A stretch of DNA of 21,068 nt from contig JAEYWA010000008.1 of assembly GCA_023431385.1 (NCBI GenBank), forward strand, positions 1-21,068. The letters run 5' to 3'. The translations under genes were made by a program, and so were the position numbers. The stretch comes from Bacillota bacterium (GTDB lineage Bacteria; Bacillota; Clostridia; Acetivibrionales; DSM-1351). Position 1 is the stretch's first letter. Each line of letters opens with the position of its first letter. Under the pieces are notes generated by a model that worked only from the letters and a program-made list of their open reading frames with translations, had not been told where the DNA came from and did no database searches. Positions 1 through 7,595 of this stretch are shown here, piece by piece.

Positions 1-119
1 TTTCGTATATCAAACGGATCCTGTATAGCCACTCCTCCGGCCCCCATTGTAGTCAGCATATCCGAGACTGCATCGCTGGCCTCATCAGTCGTGTTTATCC
101 GTATCTCATACCACTTCAT
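1..119 (-). CDS. prmA: Ribosomal protein L11 methyltransferase PrmA, N-terminal fragment
   Basis: The first 39 codons are visible before the gene runs off the left edge. The start is ATG at 119-117 with an AGGAGG site just upstream (about 128-133). The translation begins MKWYEIRI and continues through a GAGGVAIQDP stretch, typical of the N-terminal substrate-recognition domain of PrmA. Known for the family: an SAM-dependent enzyme that trimethylates ribosomal protein L11. The gene commonly follows dnaJ in clostridia, which supports the call. The SAM-binding domain lies outside the window, so the identification rests on the N-terminus and on synteny. Confidence 0.85.
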   Translation of the reverse strand, partial: MKWYEIRINTTDEASDAVSDMLTTMGAGGVAIQDPFDIR

Positions 120-211
120 TAATGTTTCCTCCTGAGGTTTCTATCACAAAATATTCAATCACTTTTCTAAGATTTCTGAAAAGGACTGAATAGTAAAATT
201 TGTACTATAGG

Positions 212-281
212 TCTTCACTGCCGACTAGTTACTTCTATCATCCAACTGCCTACTTCTAACTTCCAACATCCTACTTCCAAC
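212..281 (-). repeat. Ten-unit heptanucleotide array between dnaJ and prmA
   Basis: Read on the minus strand directly after the dnaJ stop, ten consecutive 7-nt units fit in register with a consensus near GTTGGAA: GTTGGAA, GTAGGAT, GTTGGAA, GTTAGAA, GTAGGCA, GTTGGAT, GATAGAA, GTAACTA, GTCGGCA, GTGAAGA. Divergence grows away from dnaJ. The remaining bases up to the prmA ribosome site show nothing else clear. Function unknown. Confidence 0.75.
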
Positions 282-283
282 CT

Positions 284-1426
284 CTATTTGAATGCATCCT
301 TCATCTTATCAAAGAAGCCCTTTCTCTGCTCATGAACCTCATCACCGCTAAGCTCGGCAAACTCTTTGAGTAAAGCTTTCTGCTTTTCATTCAGCTTCTT
401 CGGAACATCAATATTTACCTTTACATATTGATCCCCACGACCATTACCTCTCAGGAACGGTATACCCTTTCCTTTGAGTCTGAAAACAGAACCGGTTTGT
501 GTTCCTTCAGGTACAGTATATTTTACCTTTCCGTCAAGTGTAGGCACCTCAAGTTCAGCACCCAAAGCGGCCTGAGTAAAGGTTATGGGTACCTCGCATA
601 CCACATCGTTGCCCTGACGTTTGAATAATGGATGGGGCTTGACTCTTATATTGAGGAACAGATCACCATTCGGCCCTCCTTTTGAGCCCGGGTCTCCTTC
701 TCCACGAAGGGAAATGGTCTGTCCATCATCAATTCCGGCCGGTACATTTATTTTCAGTTTAACATTATTTCTAAGTTTACCCTTCCCATTACATGCAGGA
801 CAGGGGTCGGTAATAATTTTCCCTTCTCCCTTACATACATCACAGGTCTTGGTATTAATGAACTGTCCAAAGGGTGTATTCTGCTTGATCTGAACCTGAC
901 CAGTACCATTACAGTGCTGACAGGTGCTTGCATTTGTACCCGGTTTTGCTCCTGTACCTGTACATTTTGAGCAGACTTCCATCCTGCTTACATTTATTTC
1001 TCTCTCAATGCCGAAGGCGGCTTCCTCAAAAGAAATCTCCATGGAATATTTTATATCGGCACCCTTCTGAGGGCCTCTTTTTGAGCGGGATCTACCTCCA
1101 CCAAAGCCTGAACCTCCAAAGAAGGTTTCAAAGATATCACCTATGCCGCCAAAGTCAAAATCTGAAAAGCCGCCGGCACCACCACCGAAGCCGTTAGGAT
1201 CTGTTCCGGCATGGCCGAACTGGTCATACCTGCTTCTCTTCTGTGGATCACTTAATACCTCATATGCTTCATTAGCTTCTTTGAACTTTGCTTCAGCTTC
1301 CTTATTTCCAGGATTAACGTCTGGGTGATATTTCTTCGCTAAATTTCTGTATGCTTTTTTTAGTTCGGCATCGGAAGCACCTTTTTGAACCCCTAACACC
1401 TCATAATAATCTCTTTTTTCTGACAT
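284..1426 (-). CDS. dnaJ: Chaperone protein DnaJ (Hsp40)
   Basis: 380 aa, a full-length type I DnaJ. It is the co-chaperone that delivers unfolded substrates to DnaK and stimulates its ATPase in the cytoplasm. The J domain is at about residues 5-70 with the HPD tripeptide. A Gly/Phe-rich linker follows (about 74-115). The zinc-binding domain has four CxxCxGxG-type motifs (CSKCTGTG, CQHCNGTG, CDVCKGEG, CPACNGKG), and the C-terminal substrate-binding and dimerisation domains complete it. ATG at 1426 follows a GGAG ten bases upstream. It lies 289 nt downstream of dnaK, beyond a terminator and a structured element, so it probably needs read-through or its own promoter. No defects are visible. Confidence 0.98.
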   Translation of the reverse strand: MSEKRDYYEVLGVQKGASDAELKKAYRNLAKKYHPDVNPGNKEAEAKFKEANEAYEVLSDPQKRSRYDQFGHAGTDPNGFGGGAGGFSDFDFGGIGDIFETFFGGSGFGGGRSRSKRGPQKGADIKYSMEISFEEAAFGIEREINVSRMEVCSKCTGTGAKPGTNASTCQHCNGTGQVQIKQNTPFGQFINTKTCDVCKGEGKIITDPCPACNGKGKLRNNVKLKINVPAGIDDGQTISLRGEGDPGSKGGPNGDLFLNIRVKPHPLFKRQGNDVVCEVPITFTQAALGAELEVPTLDGKVKYTVPEGTQTGSVFRLKGKGIPFLRGNGRGDQYVKVNIDVPKKLNEKQKALLKEFAELSGDEVHEQRKGFFDKMKDAFK

Positions 1427-1498
1427 CTGATTTCAACTCCTGTCTCAAGCTGTTTATGCGTCAGCTTTAGATCAAACATTTACCTCTAAATATTGTAT

Positions 1499-1584
1499 AG
1501 TATTCCCAAACCAGTATAATTATCTAAACATTGCTATACCTTCGCAAAAACGGGTTTCACGAAGGTACTGACTTTCGGAATACT
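1499..1584 (-). other. Nested inverted-repeat / structured RNA element upstream of dnaJ
   Basis: Outer arms are perfect 8-mers (AGTATTCC at 1499-1506, GGAATACT at 1577-1584) and continue inward with interruptions to CAGTA/TACTG. Inside is a second hairpin at 1537-1567 with TACCTTCG/CGAAGGTA arms. On the minus-strand RNA this inner stem extends by U-G, G-U and three A-U pairs to a 5-nt loop. Those wobble pairs exist only in RNA of the minus (dnaJ-sense) strand. I recognise no known riboswitch or mobile-element family. Confidence 0.6.
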
Positions 1585-1605
1585 AAATAATAATTTCATT
1601 TAAAA

Positions 1606-1635
1606 GGGGCTTTAAATACTTAGCTTTAAAGCCCC
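1606..1635 (-). terminator. Intrinsic terminator after dnaK
   Basis: An 11-bp perfect stem (GGGGCTTTAAA pairing with TTTAAAGCCCC) has an 8-nt loop and is followed on the minus strand by TTTTAAAT. A second inverted repeat, AGTAATGA/TCATTACT, at 1639-1667 lies between it and the dnaK stop. Together they should reduce transcription of dnaJ relative to dnaK, or protect the dnaK mRNA 3' end. Confidence 0.75.
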
Positions 1636-1715
1636 CTAAGTAATGATTAAGCCGTTCAGTCATTACTAGCTCATATACTCAGTTAAAGAGTAACACTCCA
1701 CTGATAATATAATAT

Positions 1716-3569
1716 TTATTTGTCATCGTCAACAACTTTGTAATCAGCATCGACAACATTATCATCATTGCCTGCATCAGCAGCACCTTGTTGTCCGCCG
1801 AAACCTGCTGCATTCGGATCAGCACCCGGAGCTCCTCCTGCTTGCTGATATATTTTTGCAGACACATCATAGAATGCCTGCTGAAGCTCTTCTGTAGCCT
1901 TCTTAATAGCTTCAGTATCGGTACCCTTTAGTACATCCTTTACTTTATTAACTCCAGCTTCAATCTTTGCTTTGTCATCAGCTGAAACCTTATCACCAAG
2001 GTCCTTTATAGACTTTTCAGATTGATATACCAATGAATCTGCATTATTTCTAACATCTATTTCTTCTTTACGCTTCTTATCTTCTGCAGCAAATTTCTCA
2101 GCTTCCTTAACAGCCTTGTCAATATCTGAATCAGAGAGATTTGTTGAAGCTGTAATTGTAATCTTCTGTTCATTACCAGTTCCAAGATCCTTAGCGGATA
2201 CATGCACAATACCGTTTGCATCTATATCAAATGTAACTTCTATCTGTGGAACTCCTCTTGGTGCTGAAGGAATACCAGTGAGCTGGAATCTTCCAAGGGT
2301 CTTGTTGTACTGAGCCATTTCTCTTTCGCCCTGGAGGACATGAATCTCAACACTTGTCTGTCCATCAGCGGCTGTAGAGAATATCTGACTCTTTTTAGTT
2401 GGAATAGTTGTGTTTCTTTCAATTAACTTTGTAAATACACCGCCCAGTGTTTCAAGTCCCAGTGACAAAGGAGTAACATCAAGGAGAAGAAGACCTGTTA
2501 CGTCACCGGTAAGTACTCCGGCTTGTATAGCTGCACCCACTGCAACGCACTCGTCAGGGTTTATGCCTTTGAAAGGGTCTTTTCCAAGATACTTTTTAAC
2601 TGCATCCTGAACTGCAGGTATTCTTGTTGAACCGCCTACCAATAATATTTTATCTATTTTATCAGGAGTAAGTCCTGCATCCTGCATAGCCTGTCTTGTT
2701 GGAACCATAGTTTTTTCAACCAGATCAGCCGTTATTTCATCAAATTTTGCTCTTGTTAGTGTAACATCAAGGTGCTTTGGTCCTGATGCATCAGCTGTTA
2801 TAAATGGCAGGTTGATATTTGAGGTAGTAACACCTGAAAGCTCAATTTTAGCTTTTTCAGCTGCTTCCTTCAATCTCTGCATTGCCATTTTATCGCCTCT
2901 TAAGTCGATACCGTTTTCTCTCTTGAATTCGTCAGCAAGGAAATCAATAACTCTCTGGTCGAAATCATCTCCACCAAGTCTGTTATTACCGTTGGTTGCC
3001 AGAACTTCAAATACACCGTCACCTATTTCAAGGATGGAAACATCAAAGGTACCTCCGCCAAGATCATATACCATAATTTTCTGGTCGTGCTCCTTGTCAA
3101 GCCCGTAAGCAAGAGCAGCTGCAGTAGGTTCATTTATTATTCTAAGTACTTCCAATCCAGCAATCTTACCTGCATCCTTTGTTGCCTGTCTTTGAGCATC
3201 ACTGAAATAAGCAGGCACTGTAATAACAGCCTGAGTAATGGTCTCACCAAGGTATGCTTCAGCATCTGATTTCAGCTTTTGGAGAATCATTGCTGAAAGT
3301 TCCTGAGGTGAATACTTTTTGTCATCTATAGGAACTTTTCTATCAGTTCCCATATCTCTTTTTATAGATATTATCGTTCTTTCAGGATTTGTAATTGACT
3401 GCCTTTTAGCAACCTGTCCGATCATACGCTCACCGGTCTTCGAAAAAGCAACAACCGAAGGAGTTGTTCTGTTACCTTCAGGGTTAGCGATAACCACAGG
3501 TTCGCCACCTTCCATAACTGCTACGCATGAATTTGTGGTACCTAAATCTATACCAATTACTTTTGCCAT
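1716..3569 (-). CDS. dnaK: Chaperone protein DnaK (Hsp70)
   Basis: 617 aa, a complete Hsp70. The N-terminal ATPase domain opens with IGIDLGTTNSCVAV and holds the second phosphate motif VYDLGGGTFDVSI and the LVGGSTRIPAV adenosine motif. A linker containing LLLDVTPLSLG leads to the substrate-binding domain, and the acidic tail ends VVDADYKVVDDDK, as in Gram-positive DnaK. It folds nascent and stress-denatured proteins in cycles with DnaJ and GrpE. ATG at 3569 has GGAGG 7 nt upstream. It follows grpE by 181 nt, a longer gap than usual, which contains a 17-bp tandem repeat. Expression is presumably controlled by HrcA through the operator upstream of hrcA. Confidence 0.99.
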   Translation of the reverse strand: MAKVIGIDLGTTNSCVAVMEGGEPVVIANPEGNRTTPSVVAFSKTGERMIGQVAKRQSITNPERTIISIKRDMGTDRKVPIDDKKYSPQELSAMILQKLKSDAEAYLGETITQAVITVPAYFSDAQRQATKDAGKIAGLEVLRIINEPTAAALAYGLDKEHDQKIMVYDLGGGTFDVSILEIGDGVFEVLATNGNNRLGGDDFDQRVIDFLADEFKRENGIDLRGDKMAMQRLKEAAEKAKIELSGVTTSNINLPFITADASGPKHLDVTLTRAKFDEITADLVEKTMVPTRQAMQDAGLTPDKIDKILLVGGSTRIPAVQDAVKKYLGKDPFKGINPDECVAVGAAIQAGVLTGDVTGLLLLDVTPLSLGLETLGGVFTKLIERNTTIPTKKSQIFSTAADGQTSVEIHVLQGEREMAQYNKTLGRFQLTGIPSAPRGVPQIEVTFDIDANGIVHVSAKDLGTGNEQKITITASTNLSDSDIDKAVKEAEKFAAEDKKRKEEIDVRNNADSLVYQSEKSIKDLGDKVSADDKAKIEAGVNKVKDVLKGTDTEAIKKATEELQQAFYDVSAKIYQQAGGAPGADPNAAGFGGQQGAADAGNDDNVVDADYKVVDDDK

Positions 3570-3676
3570 ATAAAAGCCTCCTTATGTTTTTCAAAATGAG
3601 TAATCGTTACTAATTAAGCGTTAAATTTATTAATTAATAAGATTTAATAAATTTTTTATTGTCTTACTTTATTTTA

Positions 3677-3720
3677 ATTACTTTAATACTTTGATTACTT
3701 TAATACTTTGATTACTTTGA
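3677..3720. repeat. 17-bp tandem repeat in the grpE-dnaK spacer
   Basis: The unit ATTACTTTAATACTTTG occurs at 3677-3693 and again identically at 3694-3710, followed by a partial third copy (ATTACTTTGA). It lies in the very AT-rich 181-nt spacer. The same spacer holds the palindrome AATTAAGTT/AACTTAATT at 3738-3756, overlapping the grpE stop, and a small AGTAA/TTACT hairpin near 3600-3612. Confidence 0.8.
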
Positions 3721-3750
3721 TTCAATAAAGCTGCATTAATTAAGTTTAAC

Positions 3751-4344
3751 TTAATTTGCAACTGTTACCATACTGTGTCTTATCACTTTGCCCTTCATAA
3801 CATAACCTTTTTGGAACTCTTCAACAACTATGTTATCACCGTATTTATCATCGGTTATATGCATTACTGCATTATGCAACTCAGGATCAAAGGTATTATC
3901 GACAGCGGCTATAGCTTCAACGCCTAGATTGTCAAGGCATTCCTTTAGCTGCCTCATTACAAGCTCTACTCCATCCTTAAGAGGATTTCCCTCCATCTCC
4001 TCGGCAGCTTTTAACGCTCTTTCAAGATTGTCAACCACCGGAAGGAATGCCTTTACAGTATCAATTGCGGCATCAAGGCTCAAAGCTTCTTTTTCCTTGA
4101 CTGTTCGCTTTTTATAATTATCAAACTCAGCAGCATTACGCTGAACAGCATTTATATATTCTTCACACTGACGGGTCTTTTCCTCAAGCTTTGCTTTCAG
4201 ATCCTCAATTTGGCTGTCAGACTGATTTCCGGCTTCGGCATCACCCTTTCTTTCTACCGTTGTTTCGGTATTTGCTGTGATTTCGCTTTCTTCATTTAAA
4301 TTTACTTCATCTTTGGCTTCTTTAATATTTTTGTCTTTTTTCAT
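3751..4344 (-). CDS. grpE: Nucleotide exchange factor GrpE
   Basis: 197 aa. The first 50 residues are a charged, poorly conserved, probably disordered tail. Residues about 45-105 form the long coiled-coil dimerisation helix (LKAKLEEKTRQCEEYINAVQ followed by NAAEFDNYKKR, the GrpE family motif). The C-terminal beta domain includes NTFDPELHNAVMH and ends KGKVIRHSMVTVAN, a typical GrpE terminus. It releases ADP from DnaK. ATG at 4344 has an AGGAGG site, but the spacing is about 13 nt, longer than optimal, and no better start lies between, so translation may be modest. It is 30 nt downstream of hrcA and so co-transcribed. Confidence 0.97.
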   Translation of the reverse strand: MKKDKNIKEAKDEVNLNEESEITANTETTVERKGDAEAGNQSDSQIEDLKAKLEEKTRQCEEYINAVQRNAAEFDNYKKRTVKEKEALSLDAAIDTVKAFLPVVDNLERALKAAEEMEGNPLKDGVELVMRQLKECLDNLGVEAIAAVDNTFDPELHNAVMHITDDKYGDNIVVEEFQKGYVMKGKVIRHSMVTVAN

Positions 4345-4374
4345 TATTAAAAAATAACCTCCTTAAAATTATTG

Positions 4375-5418
4375 CTATCCATCACCCAGAAGTTTTAATA
4401 TCTCCTGATTAATTTTATTCCTTATATAATTCAAAGATGAAACCACCTTTGAATATTCCATTCTGGTAGGTCCAATAATACCTATGGTTCCTATTACTTG
4501 GTCGTCTATACTGTACGAAGCTGTTACAAGGCTGCAATCTTTTATCCCTTGTATAACATTCTCATTTCCTATCTGAATTATTATTTCATTTTTACCTGAA
4601 TTAGTATTTAGCATCTCTGACATAAGTTTCTTTTCATCCAGAAGACTTAAGAATTCCTTGGCCTTCTGAATCTCCTTGAATTCCGGAAAATTCAGTATGT
4701 TTGTAGTACCCTCAAGATAAATCTCAGGCTGGTCAATCAGTTTAATTAAGTCTTCTATCCCATCCAGAATCGGTCTCATCAGGTCATAAGGCAAAGATGT
4801 AAGTTGTTCTGCTCCACCACTCAAAAAATTTTTTTTCAACATTTCAAGCGTATATCCCTTGAGCTTGTCGTTAAGCATGTTGGATACCTGTATTAAAAAA
4901 TCAGGCGTTACTTTATCCGGAATTCTGATAAGATTATTACGAACAATATTTGCATCTGTAACAACGATTACCAGCGCTTTACCCGGTTCAATGGGAACAA
5001 CCTGAACTGCTTTTAAAACACTTCTCTTTATCTGTGGTGTAACTGCCATGGAAGTATACTTGGTGAACTGAGACATAACCACAGAAGCATTCCTAATGAT
5101 TTGGCTCAATTCATTTATTCTGATATCCATGGCTTTTCTGATATTTTCTATATCGTTTTCTGAAAGATCATTTATTTTCATAAGCTGATCTACATATAGT
5201 CTATAGCCTTTATCTGACGGTACTCTTCCGGCAGAAGTATGAGGCTGCTCCAAAAATCCCATCTCTTCAAGATCGGCCATTTCATTTCTGATGGTTGCTG
5301 AGCTGAGGCCCAGTTCATGCTTTTTTGCAATAGTTCTGGAACCAACCGGCTCAGCTGTATTTATATAGTCATCAATAATTGCTTGAAGTATTCTAAGCTT
5401 TCTATCGTCAAGAAGCAT
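4375..5418 (-). CDS. hrcA: Heat-inducible transcription repressor HrcA
   Basis: 347 aa. The N-terminal winged helix-turn-helix (about residues 1-75) begins with LDDRKLRILQAIIDDYI and includes the conserved EPVGSRTIAKK and GLSSATIRNEMADLEEMG segments. It is followed by the GAF-like and dimerisation domains. HrcA represses class I heat-shock genes by binding CIRCE, and its folding depends on GroE. ATG at 5418 is preceded by GGAGG with a 6-nt spacer. A perfect CIRCE copy sits 66 nt upstream of the start, so hrcA is autoregulated as first gene of hrcA-grpE-dnaK. Confidence 0.98.
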   Translation of the reverse strand: MLLDDRKLRILQAIIDDYINTAEPVGSRTIAKKHELGLSSATIRNEMADLEEMGFLEQPHTSAGRVPSDKGYRLYVDQLMKINDLSENDIENIRKAMDIRINELSQIIRNASVVMSQFTKYTSMAVTPQIKRSVLKAVQVVPIEPGKALVIVVTDANIVRNNLIRIPDKVTPDFLIQVSNMLNDKLKGYTLEMLKKNFLSGGAEQLTSLPYDLMRPILDGIEDLIKLIDQPEIYLEGTTNILNFPEFKEIQKAKEFLSLLDEKKLMSEMLNTNSGKNEIIIQIGNENVIQGIKDCSLVTASYSIDDQVIGTIGIIGPTRMEYSKVVSSLNYIRNKINQEILKLLGDG

Positions 5419-5483
5419 GCTTTACCTCCGTTTCCACATCAAAATCAGGAATACTTCCCTGATCAGAAATCTCAACCTTTTTG

Positions 5484-5510
5484 TTAGCACTCTTAAACGT
5501 TGAGTGCTAA
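5484..5510 (-). promoter_or_regulatory. CIRCE operator (HrcA binding site)
   Basis: TTAGCACTC (5484-5492), a 9-nt spacer, then GAGTGCTAA (5502-5510). This is an exact match to the CIRCE consensus inverted repeat. It lies just downstream of the -10 box at 5518-5523, over the expected transcription start, so bound HrcA should block initiation and the element is also within the mRNA 5' end. Confidence 0.97.
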
Positions 5511-5517
5511 CATATAC

Positions 5518-5546
5518 AAAATAACATTAGCATTTTTGTTTGTCAA
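5518..5546 (-). promoter_or_regulatory. SigA-type promoter of the hrcA operon
   Basis: On the minus strand, TTGACA (5546-5541), a 17-nt spacer, then TATTTT (5523-5518). The perfect -35, optimal spacing and adjacency to CIRCE make this the likely vegetative start of hrcA-grpE-dnaK. Confidence 0.85.
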
Positions 5547-5607
5547 GTATTTTTACATAAAATTCTACCATATATTTTTGAGACAGGTAAATTGTTAAAA
5601 GCACAAA

Positions 5608-5640
5608 AACCCTGCTCCACGTCCCGGGTGGAGCAGGGTT
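5608..5640 (-). terminator. Strong bidirectional intrinsic terminator
   Basis: A 13-bp perfect stem (AACCCTGCTCCAC with GTGGAGCAGGGTT) has a 7-nt loop. T-runs occur on both sides: TTTTT on the minus strand and TTTTTT on the plus. It ends the transcript of the upstream minus-strand membrane-protein gene and insulates the heat-shock operon. Confidence 0.92.
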
Positions 5641-5681
5641 TTTTATAATACATTATGTGCTTATAATTAAGACTTCTATCC

Positions 5682-6572
5682 TTATTGTATATTACCGTCC
5701 TGGAAGCCATTAAACTGTTGTGGAGGCTCAGAAAAATTATGTCTTCCGGTTTTCTCGCGGTATATATCAAAATAGTAAACTATAAGTATGAAATCAGCCA
5801 GACCTACAATAACAGGACCAACCATGCTTCCTAAAATAGGAACCCAACTCAGAATACCACCAATTATAGCACTAGCAATACTTCCACAAAGTGTTACTAG
5901 AATTGTTATACCTAGTATAGGCCAGAAGCTGCCTTGTACTGCTCTGAAAGAATTCTTCAAACCTTGGATAATATCACTATCCTCAACACATACAGCTGGG
6001 AACCATAATTTCATGTAAATCATCAAGGCCACCAAACCGACTATAAATGCAAGTACAAAAAGAATTATGAGTATAACTCCAAGGGCTGTAGATGCTGCTG
6101 AAACAAGACCACCTATAAATATGAGGATAAAAAATACTATAGACAAACCTATGCTAATTGCAATATAGAGCAAACCAAAAAGAACAAACCTGCCTATGTA
6201 CTTTGACATGCACCCGGATATATCACTTAATTTTGCATTTCCAGTTTCATAATGCAGATTTATTAGTCCGTAGGTCGCCGGCTTAATGATTATAGTTAAA
6301 ACAAGAGAAATCAAGCCCGATATTGCCAGACTGGCGACAAAGGGTCCCAGATTTAAGGATTCAATAAATCTGCTATAATCAAATGTACTGCTACCGTAAG
6401 TTAGATCTTCCATCATTTCCCTAAAATCTTTAATAAATATTGTGCTGTTTGCCACAAGTCCTAAACTGCCAACTCCTGTGATTATAGCCGGTATTGCCAC
6501 TGAAATTAGAAAAGGCAAAGTTAACAGAAAATTCTTAAATGTAAACTTGAAAGCATTTTCCAAATGTCTCAT
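5682..6572 (-). CDS. Polytopic membrane protein of unknown function
   Basis: 296 aa, with about five to six hydrophobic segments separated by short loops (roughly residues 12-40, 78-105, 128-158, 160-190, 213-245, 245-272). There is no signal peptide beyond the first segment and no recognisable catalytic motif. The overall pattern, with long Gly/Ile/Val-rich helices and an amphipathic N-terminus, resembles the DUF4013/DUF975-like membrane proteins of Firmicutes, but this is a style match only. ATG at 6572 has GGAGG with a 7-nt spacer. It starts 35 nt after the class IV aminotransferase stop, so the two are probably co-transcribed and end at the terminator at 5608-5640. Confidence 0.8.
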   Translation of the reverse strand: MRHLENAFKFTFKNFLLTLPFLISVAIPAIITGVGSLGLVANSTIFIKDFREMMEDLTYGSSTFDYSRFIESLNLGPFVASLAISGLISLVLTIIIKPATYGLINLHYETGNAKLSDISGCMSKYIGRFVLFGLLYIAISIGLSIVFFILIFIGGLVSAASTALGVILIILFVLAFIVGLVALMIYMKLWFPAVCVEDSDIIQGLKNSFRAVQGSFWPILGITILVTLCGSIASAIIGGILSWVPILGSMVGPVIVGLADFILIVYYFDIYREKTGRHNFSEPPQQFNGFQDGNIQ

Positions 6573-6607
6573 AAACTGACCTCCATTTTATTAATTGATG
6601 ATAACGT

Positions 6608-7438
6608 TTATAAGTTATCATTTATATATGCATTGACAAGGCTGTTGAAGCTTGCCATTACATGCTGTATTGTAGGATTAGCTACCGAATCAAGTTTTAA
6701 ATCGTCGATCTGCGAGACAGGAAGAACTTTTATGGAGGTTCCAGTTATAAACGCCCCGTCAAAACTCCTCAAGGTATCTAATCCAATTAATGTTTCAATG
6801 ACTTCATAACCCAACTTTCTGCATACACTAACAACATATTGACGAGTCACCCCAATAAGGACAAAATCCTCGGGAGAGGTATAAATTTTATTACCTTTAA
6901 CAAAAAATACGTTTGATTTTCCGCCCTCGGTTATTTTACCCTGTTCATTTACAAGCAGTGCTTCATATACTTTTTTTTCACTGATTGTTCGCTGCAATTC
7001 TTCCTTATAGCCGGCATGTATCATTTTAACATTAGGGTTTATCCTCTTAAGGCTTAAGGTACAGCAGGCCACCCCATTATCATATTCCTCCTTTGAAGGA
7101 TAATAGAACTTGTTTATTAAGAATAAAATATTCTGCTCTTCTTCGTATTGAAGGACCACAATTTTAACATTACACTCTGTTAATTGATTTTGCTCACAGA
7201 GGTTTTTAATTTGATCCTTAATATCTTTCTTCGATAGTAGTAATTCATACTTTAGTTTTTCCATGGAGTTTTTAAGACGGATAAAGTGGTCCTCAAAAAA
7301 TAATGGAACTCCTTTTATAATTCTTATAACCTCATAAAAGGCTGTATATTTGTCATCAGTATACAAACTCAGCTTATCTGCAGTAACACCTTTACCATTA
7401 ATAATACATATTTCGCCGATATTTTCTTCGAAATTCAT
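6608..7438 (-). CDS. Class IV aminotransferase (PLP-dependent; IlvE/PabC/Dat-like)
   Basis: 276 aa, a fold-type IV PLP enzyme. Visible family landmarks are the early arginine-containing FFEDHFIRLKNSMEKL segment and a lysine expected to bind PLP near residue 145 (HAGYKEELQR). EGGKSNVFFV (about 171-180) matches the family E-x-x-x-S/T-N-hydrophobic-F motif, and TGTSIKVLPVSQID is the cofactor phosphate loop. The family includes branched-chain aminotransferases, aminodeoxychorismate lyase and D-amino-acid transaminase. The sequence alone does not say which; the length fits PabC/Dat better than IlvE. No pab or branched-chain genes are nearby. The ATG has only a weak GGGG ribosome site about 11 nt upstream. 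Confidence 0.88.
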   Translation of the reverse strand: MNFEENIGEICIINGKGVTADKLSLYTDDKYTAFYEVIRIIKGVPLFFEDHFIRLKNSMEKLKYELLLSKKDIKDQIKNLCEQNQLTECNVKIVVLQYEEEQNILFLINKFYYPSKEEYDNGVACCTLSLKRINPNVKMIHAGYKEELQRTISEKKVYEALLVNEQGKITEGGKSNVFFVKGNKIYTSPEDFVLIGVTRQYVVSVCRKLGYEVIETLIGLDTLRSFDGAFITGTSIKVLPVSQIDDLKLDSVANPTIQHVMASFNSLVNAYINDNL

Positions 7439-7459
7439 TTAAATTGCCCCTTTTTGTAG

Positions 7460-7487
7460 ATTTTAGTATAATTATAATTTCTGGCAA
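7460..7487 (-). promoter_or_regulatory. Candidate promoter for the aminotransferase gene
   Basis: On the minus strand, TTGCCA (7487-7482), a 16-nt spacer, then TAAAAT (7465-7460), followed shortly by the gene. TATAAT-like alternatives overlap in the same AT-rich stretch. Confidence 0.45.
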
Positions 7488-7595
7488 TGACATATACATT
7501 TTAAATACATATACTTTTTTTGTCAATTAATAAAAATAATACTAAGATACTTTATTTATCCAGTTCATTAGTAATAGAGGTATTTCCTTAATATA

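Noticed and set aside
212..281. CRISPR array at the left end
   Set aside because: The units are 7 nt with no spacers, and no cas gene is in the window.
428..1328. Plus-strand open frames inside dnaJ
   Set aside because: Shadow frames of a well-conserved gene with no ribosome sites; the same holds for plus-strand frames in dnaK, grpE and ecfT.
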